NCBI GenBank assembly: GCA_946800325.1 | Contig: OX326958.1 | Location: 69,685,264 to 69,749,263 of the forward strand | Length of the DNA: 64,000 nt | Source of the DNA: Luzula sylvatica | Taxonomy: Eukaryota; Streptophyta; Magnoliopsida; Poales; Juncaceae | Direction: 5' to 3' | Part shown: in pieces, positions 56,940-64,000 of the stretch | How the letters are laid out: each line of letters begins with the position of its first letter | Position numbering within the stretch: the first letter of the stretch is position 1 | Position numbers and translations under genes: made by a program | Notes under the pieces: model-generated | Seen by the model: the letters and a program-made list of their open reading frames with translations, nothing else | The model's database searches: none | Told to the model about the DNA's origin: nothing

Positions 56940-57290
56940 ATTTTTATTTACATTTTGGTCCTCCAAGTTTAAAAAAATACATTTTGGTCCAGGGGCCTCT
57001 TTGTAAGAAAAAATTTAATTTACATATTGGTCTTTTTTTATTACATTTTGGTCCTTTTTAGTTGAAAAAACTATATTTTGGTCATTTTTATTTTTGTTTT
57101 GGTCCTTTCAAGTTTAAAATATTACATTTTAGTACTTCATATTTATATCTTGATCCTCTTTTATTTACACATTTTAAATCGAAAAAAAAATTTAATTCAC
57201 ATTTTGGTCCTTTTTAATTTACATTTTGGCCTTTTTCAGTTTGAAAAATTACATTTCGGTCCTTCTCAGTTTGAAAATTCCACAACACCA
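56940..57290. repeat. Degenerate ACATTTTGGTCC repeat
   Basis: About a dozen variants of (t)acattttggtcct separated by 15-35 bp of T/A-rich sequence. It lies just upstream of a Helitron 3' end and may be part of that element. Confidence 0.75.
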
Positions 57291-57376
57291 CACAAATCGA
57301 ATCACTGGCCAATACAACGCTGCCGAAAAATAAATACAGAAAAATCACAAATCATAAAAAAAAACAAATCAACGTG

Positions 57377-57406
57377 CCCCGCGCAATTGCGCGGGGTTAT
57401 AGCTAG
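57377..57406 (+). mobile_element. Helitron 3' terminus (+)
   Basis: A perfect 20-bp palindrome ccccgcgcaattgcgcgggg (57377-57396) is followed by ttatag and CTAG (57403-57406), then host T. It is the cleanest of the six Helitron ends in the window. Confidence 0.85.
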
Positions 57407-57682
57407 TTTATATGAATAATTTGTTGACTGTTGTGAATTTTTTTTTTTTTTAATTGATTTCCTGGTCACTTCATTTAATTGTGTTGTGAATTTTTTTTTT
57501 TTAGATTTTCATGTACCAGCTTTTATTTTGAATAAAGTATTGTAGTGTTTATGAATAAATGTGTCTATAAAAAATCAATAACTATTATATCGAAAAGGCC
57601 CACTAAAATTTCGGCCCAAATAATAGGTGCTACCATTTTAAGAAGATCCAAAGCCTAATCAATTCGTAGATGGATTTATCTC
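57407..57682. other. AT-rich spacer
   Basis: No feature is supported. Confidence 0.5.
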
Positions 57683-59432
57683 CACCCCGCAGTCAACCCG
57701 CACATATCTACCCGCAGTCAACCCGCATGCTGACGTGGTACGCACCCTCCTGCCATGTCAGCAATTCTAATGGATGCAGAAATTAGTTTAATCCGCTGAA
57801 ACAGAACCCGAATCTGTTTAGTCCGTAAAAGAAACATTCAGAAAAAAGGAAATAATGGCTGCAGAAAAAGAGAATGACTCGCTCCTCTCCTTCGCCTTCT
57901 AGCTGTATCACGACGGGTTTCTCTCTTTTACGCCTCCTTCTAGCCGCCTGATCTGTTTCTACAATGTTTACACGAAAATACTCTGTTTTCGCTGCTGCTC
58001 TGTTGACTGCACAGTCACATGTATGCAATACTCTGTTTTGTTAATCTAAAAACTGGATAGGTGTGTATTATACTTAAATTACATTTGATTTTTTCTTCAT
58101 TTTACAGATATAGAGATTATAAATTAATAATGGTGAAGGGCACAATCTTTATATCTAGTTGAGGAACCGAACCTATTCGTAAAAGGAGGTAAGTAAACCA
58201 CAAACGAAAAGATTGAAATGAGATGCCGACGATATACGCAAGAAGAAAATGAAGAAAATATCAACGACAAATAAGTAAAAAATATAACTTCTAAAATCTT
58301 TATTTTCCACAAAGAACAATTGTTCGGGACACGAGAGAATTACCCGATTCGTACGAAACCATTTATGTTTGAGTTTATTTGTTTTTTAAAATGTTTAATT
58401 AGATTTTGTTGTATTATGATTTCATTCGAAACTATTTATATCATACACACAAACAATCTTACAAAACTTATAATTGTAAAACCATATAATTTTCATCATT
58501 TATAATGCAATTCTAAGTTTATAGTACACTACCATTTACATCGTACACACACATTCACAGAAAAAGAAAAAAAAAAATCCGAAAAACACATTATTTCTTC
58601 TGGGAAACTTCATGTCCAAAGTTCAAACATAAATAACGATGTTCAGAGAATCCATACAATTATGACTCCATTTAATTCGTTCTTCAAAAGCATCTGTTTA
58701 AAATGATCTTTCATTTCTATCTTTTAAAACTAGTAGCACAAAACAATATTAGAATGATAACGAGCTTAATTAGTGGTGCAAAGTAAATGTCCCCTGATAC
58801 ATTAGGGATTTTTCTTCATCCATTAACCTAAACAAATCATCGTACACCAAATTTACAAAAAAGAAAGAAAAATTCAAAACCAAATTAAATAGAAGTCAAA
58901 GAAATGAGTGAAAAAAGAAAACTAATGGAGGGGATAAGCAGATTTCAGAAAGCGTAAAATAAAAAAAAGCTGATTCTGTACCAGAATGTTCGTCTCATCA
59001 CGGAGAGGGATTCAATGTCGTCGTATGTAGGCAATAAAAGACCATGGCAGGGAGACGAGAGGCTTAGGGTTAGTAACGATAAGCATAGACCAGAATGCCA
59101 AGAGGCTAATGGCCGCCAATATCTAGATTGGAGAATCAATCTCTCTCTGTGATATTTTTTTTCAAAGCTGTGGGAACTGGTTTCTAGTGCCGCACTGAGC
59201 CTTTCCTAGCTCCGGCGATTTGAAAGAGGACTTCGATGGGCAATTGAGAGAGGATAAAGAGAAGATGGGAGAGCACGTCTCTTTTTCCTTTTTTGTTCCC
59301 GATACAGAATTCTTATCTTAACGGATCACAAGCAAAACGGGTTTCTTTTTCATCCGTTTAATAAGCTGACGTGACAAGAGTAGGGGTGCCAAGTCAGATG
59401 CAGGTTGACTGCGGGGTTATGAGTGCGGGTTG
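57683..59432. mobile_element. Possible gene-carrying element between inverted repeats
   Basis: About 80 bp at 57683-57764 (ccccgcagtcaacccgca, gctgacgtgg, gccatgtcagc) recurs inverted at about 59365-59432 (gctgacgtgacaag, caggttgactgcgggg). The 1.6 kb between is partly GC-richer and has exon-like minus-strand reads (58028-57783 with a KTEYFRVNIVETDQAARRRR stretch; 59139-58945 with SGLCLSLLTLSLSSPCHG). A Mutator-like or hAT element that captured gene pieces is plausible. No target duplication or transposase is identified. Confidence 0.4.
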
Positions 59433-59914
59433 CCTATAATTATTGCCACCCCTCTGATTAAAATATCTCGACAAAGAGAGCCTGGGAACCAAAAAAAGGA
59501 ATGTAGTGAAATTAAGAAGGCCACACTAGTCCATGCTTCGCTAATAAAAAAACATGCAAGTGAAGAAGGATCGATGATTTTTCTTCAATTGATGTTAATA
59601 AAATTTGAATCCACAATCTTTTTTTTTTGATTGAATGTATGGGGTTTTCATATCCCCATGCATTTTTGAATCCACAATCTCTCACAACATAAGATTTTTT
59701 GGATCTTATACCCATTTACTAGGCCACGAGTCCATTGACTCATGCTTCGTTAACAAGGAATGTTAATTTACGAATTACATTAATTTGAATCATTATTAGT
59801 CCATGATGATGATAATTATGAAGAGCTCGTAGACTATGTAGATGATGACCAAGATTACGTGGATTCTAGGGGTTGTGCATCGTACCATTTTTCTTGCTCG
59901 TCTCTTTTTGAAGA
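59433..59914. other. AT-rich spacer
   Basis: No gene. ttgaatccacaatct occurs twice (about 59608 and 59668). Confidence 0.5.
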
Positions 59915-61218
59915 CTAGGAGATTACCCGCGTTTCGCGGCGGTTTTGTTTCATTTGTTTTACCATACACGTAATATATACACATAATATATAGTTATGAT
60001 TTTTCGGGATCAAATATAAGATTTTATGAAAATAAATATCATATTGATTAAGGAAGTTTGATGATGACAAAATTATCATACTATTTTTGAATATGACACA
60101 TTGCGAAATATTTATTTAATAATATAATGCAATACATACAAAAAAGAATAAATGTTACTATAAAATAATAAAACAACATAGGTGGACATAAACAAAAATA
60201 AAAACCATATGATATTTTAAATTTTCATATTTAAAATCAACAATAATAACATTGTAAAAGTTTAAAAAAAATATTTTTGTCTGATAAATTTTAAGTTTCA
60301 TGTTTATTATTGAAAAATATTATAGAAGTTAAAAAAATTATTTGTGTTTAATAAATAAATATCTTTCATGAATTTTTTTTTAAAGATTAACATGAAACTG
60401 CTTTAAGTACAAATTCAAATATAACATAATTATTTTAAAAATAATAATAATAATTAGGATGTGCACATTTTTTTCTATTATATTTTTATAAATAATAATA
60501 ATAAGGATTACAAGTCATTAATATAATTATTTTTATTTTTATATCTTTTTTACATAATTATTTTCATACTTTTAAGTTAGAGAAAAATATTGAATATATG
60601 ATAATAACATACTTAGTAGTATGTGCAAGTTTTTTCAATTATAGTTTTAAAAATAATAATAATTAGTCTTACAAGTCATTAATGTAATTATATTTATTTT
60701 TATATCTTTTTTTACACAACTGTTTTCGTAATTTTAAGTTAGAAAAAAATATTAAATATATGATAATATGGATCTCAAAATAAATATAAAATTCCAGCGA
60801 ATATATTTCTTAATTTTTTTAAATTATATTATGAAAATACTAACAATATTTATTGTATGTTTTATTATATTATGTATTGATTTATTAATTTATTAATGTT
60901 AGATATTTAAACTCTTCACATTCTATTTGTATTTACAATTGATCATGTATCATATTGTGAAAAAATTCAAAATCAAATACTATTGGTCCAACATGAACCT
61001 AACATATAATATTTTGACACGTCATTAGTGTAAGGTGATGTGGCCTTCTAAAATTTCTTAAAACTATGTGTGAAATAAGGGACATATAAATATCTATATA
61101 TAAAACATAACCACACAAAATCAAAGGTTAATCTATGGTTCATATTTTGCCACATATCCTAATCTAATGGTTGAAATAATTGTGATGATGTGGCATGAGT
61201 TGTGATGAGTTGGCATGA
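59915..61218 (-). mobile_element. Non-autonomous Helitron, inverted relative of the 11.9-13.2-kb element
   Basis: Minus-strand 3' end: stem ccgcg/cgcgg (59935-59939 and 59927-59931), then gtaatctc and CTAG (59918-59915), host T (plus A at 59914). At the other end the minus strand has catgccacatcatcac, accattagatt and aaggccacatcacc in the same order as the plus-strand element at 11850-13226. The 5' border is approximate. No coding sequence is visible. Confidence 0.7.
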
Positions 61219-61457
61219 GAAGATTGCATACAGATGTGTCCAAAATAAGGGGGTTGGTAAATTGTAGAACTTTAATGCTGATTTTTAATTTTGTTTTGTT
61301 TTTATTATGGAATGTACGTGGACTCGGATGTAGGAAGAAAAATGTCGAAGTGAAGGATTCAATTTTGATCCAAGAGAAGCATGATAACTGCGTGCAAAGA
61401 CGATCTCACAATGCTAAATACCTATCAAAGAGATTTCACTCTAAATATTTGTCTTGA
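61215..61457 (+). pseudogene. LINE endonuclease fragment
   Basis: The frame reads FLLWNVRGLGCRKKNVEVKD then SILIQEKHDN. WNVRGLG near the start of a frame is the hallmark of plant LINE ORF2 endonucleases. Only about 45 residues remain and the rest of ORF2 is absent. Confidence 0.6.
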
Positions 61458-62153
61458 GATTATCGCGTGATTTTACTTTCCTCCTTCGAAATATATGTGG
61501 TCCCTCATCTGCTTTTTTCAAACATGTTTTTCTTTAAGAATTAGGTGTGATCAACCAAACTTTGCCCATTCCATACATCCTAATGATGGATTTCGACCTA
61601 ATTAGGATTTAGGATTTAGGATTTAGGACTACATCCCAAACAAAAAGTGATTCTCTAAATAGTAAATACACAATTAATTATCCAATTCAACACACTTCTC
61701 AATTATCTCCACTTGGTAGAAGTCCGTCCCATACACTTGGTCTAATAATAATCGTCATTTGCCGATTTTTTCCAAATTAGACCCAATTTTCCTATCGAAT
61801 CATTTTCTCCAAAAAGAATACACTCAGTCTAATCTCTAATGATAATATTAGTTTCTATGACTTTCTCTTCTCATTAGTTTTGGATTTTTGCGGATCTATG
61901 AAATGTTTACAAGATCAAAAAAAGAAGGAAAATTAAGCCCGCACAGCCCTAATGATAAGAGATTTTATATCGTGCACCAAAAACTCATATAAATATGCTT
62001 GTTGACGTGGACAAAAACATCTAATTTGATTGATTTGGACTCCCTATGTATAATTAATATTAACGTATTATAATAAATTGAGGTGTCAATTAATCCTTAA
62101 TCGAGTGTTAATCAACACAAATTATTAATGTTTATAATGGACAATTCCAGTTT
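61458..62153. other. AT-rich spacer
   Basis: Holds a short aggattt repeat (61603-61628, four units) and otherwise nothing recognisable up to the LTR. Confidence 0.5.
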
Positions 62154-62436
62154 TGTTATCAAAGGAGATCTTCGCTGCTTGTAATTTTGTCTATTCTCCA
62201 GTATGGAAGAGAGACGTGTCAATGTCTCTATAGACAGTACCCAGAATGAGAATATGCTGTAGGCCATCGTGACAGTTAGCAGTAATACGTGGTTAGTTTT
62301 TAGTGAAGAAGAATAACTAGTAGGCCCTACAGTTTGTTATTACAAAGTGTATAAAACGATCTCCATTGTAAATGTGTCACTGTGGTAATGAAAAAGAAAA
62401 GTTTTCTTCTAATAGTGTTTTTCACTTAATCTATCA
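62154..62436 (+). repeat. 5' LTR of a copia-type element (283 bp)
   Basis: Begins TGTTATCAAAGG and ends CTATCA immediately before a primer-binding site. Contains a TATA box (gtgtataaaac, about 62349). The start is chosen as the TG that best fits; without the 3' LTR it cannot be checked inside the window. Confidence 0.65.
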
Positions 62437-62450
62437 TGGTATCATGAGCC
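62437..62450 (+). promoter_or_regulatory. Primer-binding site of the copia-type element
   Basis: tggtatcatgagcc, the initiator-Met tRNA complement with one extra T relative to the common tggtatcagagcc. It directly follows the LTR. Confidence 0.75.
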
Positions 62451-62515
62451 ACTGAGCCACCGCTCACCATTTTTTTTTTTTTTCGTTCTTTCTTTCTCCT
62501 CTCTAGTTTATCTTA

Positions 62516-64000
62516 ATGGTTAACTCGGGCACCTCAATTGACCCAACAACAAAGAAAGAGGTGAAAGACAAAGAAAGGATGGTATTTAATTACCGGACAC
62601 TAAACGATAATACTCATAAAGACCAGTATAGCCTACCCGGAATAAATACTATTCTCAAGAAGATCGGAAAAAGTAAAATCTACTCGAAATTCGATCTAAA
62701 GAGTGGGTTCCACCAAGTCGCCATGGACCCAGAGTCAATACCCTGGACAGCTTTCGTAGTTCCAGGAGGATTATACGAATGGTTAGTGATGTCTTTCGGC
62801 TTGAAAAATGCACCAGCGATATTCCAACGAAAAATGGACAATTGTTTTCGCGGAACTGAGGAGTTTATAGCAGTTTATATCGATGATATACTAGTATTCT
62901 CAGAAAGTGAACGAGAACATGCGGAACACCTGTCGAAAATGCTGGGAATATGTGAGAAGGAGGGTCTAATACTCTCCCCGACAAAGATGAAGATTGCGGT
63001 CCAAGAAATTGAGTTCCTTGGAGCTGTAATCGGTAACAGGCGTATCAAGCTTCAACCTCATGTCATAAAGAAGATTATTGAGTTTGATGAGGAGAAATTA
63101 AAAGAGAAAGCAGGGCTCCGAGCATGGTTGGGAATTCTCAACTATGCCAGATCGTATATTCCAAAGCTCGGAACCCTTTTGGGTCCTTTGTATACAAAAA
63201 CCAGCCCTCATGGAGATAAACGCCTAAAAAGTTCTGATCTCGAACTTATTAAAACCATTAAGAAGGAGGTTCAGCATCTTCCAAACTTGGAACTCCCACC
63301 CACGGGCGCATATATTATCCTAGAAACCGACGGATGTATGGAGGGATGGGGAGGAGTTTGTAAATGGAAACCGATGAAAAACGACCCACGAAGCGTTGAA
63401 CGGGTCTGTGCATATGCTTCGGGAAAATTCCCGGTTATTAAATCCACTATTGATGCAGAGATATATGCCTGTATGGAAACAATGAAGGCATTGAAAATCC
63501 ATTATCTTGACCAGAAGGAAATAACCCTCCGAACGGACTGCCAAGCGATTATTAGTTTCTATAACAAGACAGCCGTGAATAAACCTTCGAGAGTAAGATG
63601 GATAAATTTTGTGGATTTTGTTACAGGAACAGGAGTACAAATAAATTTCGAGCATATAGAAGGAAAAAACAATGTGCTTGCTGACTCTGCTCCCTCTCCT
63701 CTTACCACATCTACGCCTCTTTCATCTCCGGTTCTTTTCGCATCTGATAAAGTAACTACTACTTTCACACACCAAATTCCTTTCAAATTAGATGCAAATA
63801 ATTTCCTTCTGTGGAAATCACAAATCTCTCCCATTCTATCAGCATATGATTTGCTCGGATATGTTGATGGTTCTCTCACTCCTCCACCTCAACTCATTAT
63901 TCCTTCACGTGAGTCCACCACTCTTACCGTCAATCCTGAGTTTCAACAATGGCATCGCCAAGATCAATTTTTGCTTGGTTGGTTAATCTCATCCTTAACA
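62516..64000 (+). CDS. Chimeric ORF: pararetroviral RT-RNase H fused in frame to copia Gag (runs off the window)
   Basis: Open for 495 codons from ATG to the window edge. Residues 1-7 (MVNSGTS) look like a copia Gag start. Residues about 8-391 are a caulimovirid, badnavirus-like segment entering at RT motif 2. It has the catalytic Asp in FDLKSGFHQ (D60), WTAF, FGLKNAP and YIDD (121-124). The RNase H acidic residues D272, E315, D341 and D390 are present; the segment ends at VLADS. From residue 392 (APSPL) a Ser/Thr/Pro-rich linker leads into a Ty1/copia Gag N-terminus (NNFLLWKSQI, GYVDGS, QWHRQDQFLLGWL). The RT lacks its N-terminal fingers, and no protease, movement or coat region is present. 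No stop or frameshift is seen. Whether it is expressed is unknown. Confidence 0.85.
   Translation, partial: MVNSGTSIDPTTKKEVKDKERMVFNYRTLNDNTHKDQYSLPGINTILKKIGKSKIYSKFDLKSGFHQVAMDPESIPWTAFVVPGGLYEWLVMSFGLKNAPAIFQRKMDNCFRGTEEFIAVYIDDILVFSESEREHAEHLSKMLGICEKEGLILSPTKMKIAVQEIEFLGAVIGNRRIKLQPHVIKKIIEFDEEKLKEKAGLRAWLGILNYARSYIPKLGTLLGPLYTKTSPHGDKRLKSSDLELIKTIKKEVQHLPNLELPPTGAYIILETDGCMEGWGGVCKWKPMKNDPRSVERVCAYASGKFPVIKSTIDAEIYACMETMKALKIHYLDQKEITLRTDCQAIISFYNKTAVNKPSRVRWINFVDFVTGTGVQINFEHIEGKNNVLADSAPSPLTTSTPLSSPVLFASDKVTTTFTHQIPFKLDANNFLLWKSQISPILSAYDLLGYVDGSLTPPPQLIIPSRESTTLTVNPEFQQWHRQDQFLLGWLISSLT

Noticed and set aside
61603..61628. Possible interstitial telomere repeat
   Set aside because: The unit is TTTAGGA, not the plant telomere TTTAGGG, and there are only about four units.
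1..64000. CRISPR arrays, tRNA or rRNA genes
   Set aside because: The regularly spaced repeats present are minisatellites or tandem duplications without unique spacers. I could not find a tRNA cloverleaf by eye; the tRNA-like hits are primer-binding sites of LTR elements.

Overview
The window looks like plant nuclear DNA, most likely from a eudicot. It is strongly AT-rich with phase-compatible GT-AG introns, a mitochondrial ribosomal protein gene split by short introns, a type I MADS-box gene, and dense Helitron, hAT, LINE, copia and pararetrovirus debris. I saw no bacterial-type operons, CRISPR arrays or rRNA genes. Most of the 64 kb is transposon-derived or plain AT-rich spacer; only two protein genes look intact and convincing.

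Layout. 0-10 kb: a perfect foldback MITE (388-557, 8-bp target duplication), copy 1 of a dispersed gene-fragment repeat (1496-2375), and an ORF1-only LINE-like element with a 19-bp target duplication (5221-6775). 10-20 kb: LINE, Helitron, foldback and microsatellite-bearing elements, with no intact gene. 20.7-25 kb: a type I MADS-box gene broken by a non-autonomous LTR retrotransposon (21146-24135) that carries its own unrecognised 326-aa Cys/His-rich, acidic-repeat protein. 26-37.8 kb: exon-like fragments, copy 2 of the gene-fragment repeat with a very GC-rich minisatellite, and a segmental duplication (about 31.3-32.2 and 33.7-35.4 kb), one copy interrupted by a LINE and the other by a hAT MITE. 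38.3-39.1 kb: an intact three-exon mS34-like mitoribosomal gene. 42-46.2 kb, minus strand: a six-exon gene joining a hydrophobic N-terminus, Pro-rich repeats and an RRM, and then a possible two-exon small protein gene. 46.5-52.9 kb: a palindromic tandem duplication, a solo LTR, two alcohol-dehydrogenase pseudogenes and an F-box/FBD-type remnant. 53-62 kb: AT-rich spacer and Helitron ends.

The most unusual object is at the right edge. A copia-type LTR and primer-binding site (62154-62450) are followed by one frame, open from 62516 to the window end. It joins a caulimovirid (badnavirus-like) reverse transcriptase/RNase H segment directly to a copia Gag N-terminus. All RT and RNase H catalytic residues I could check are present, and there is no stop or frameshift.

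The genes do not form a pathway. The mS34-like protein would act in mitochondrial translation and the RRM protein probably binds RNA. The rest is a record of nested insertions. Exon coordinates were deduced by eye from splice motifs, reading phase and family resemblance; no database search was run.
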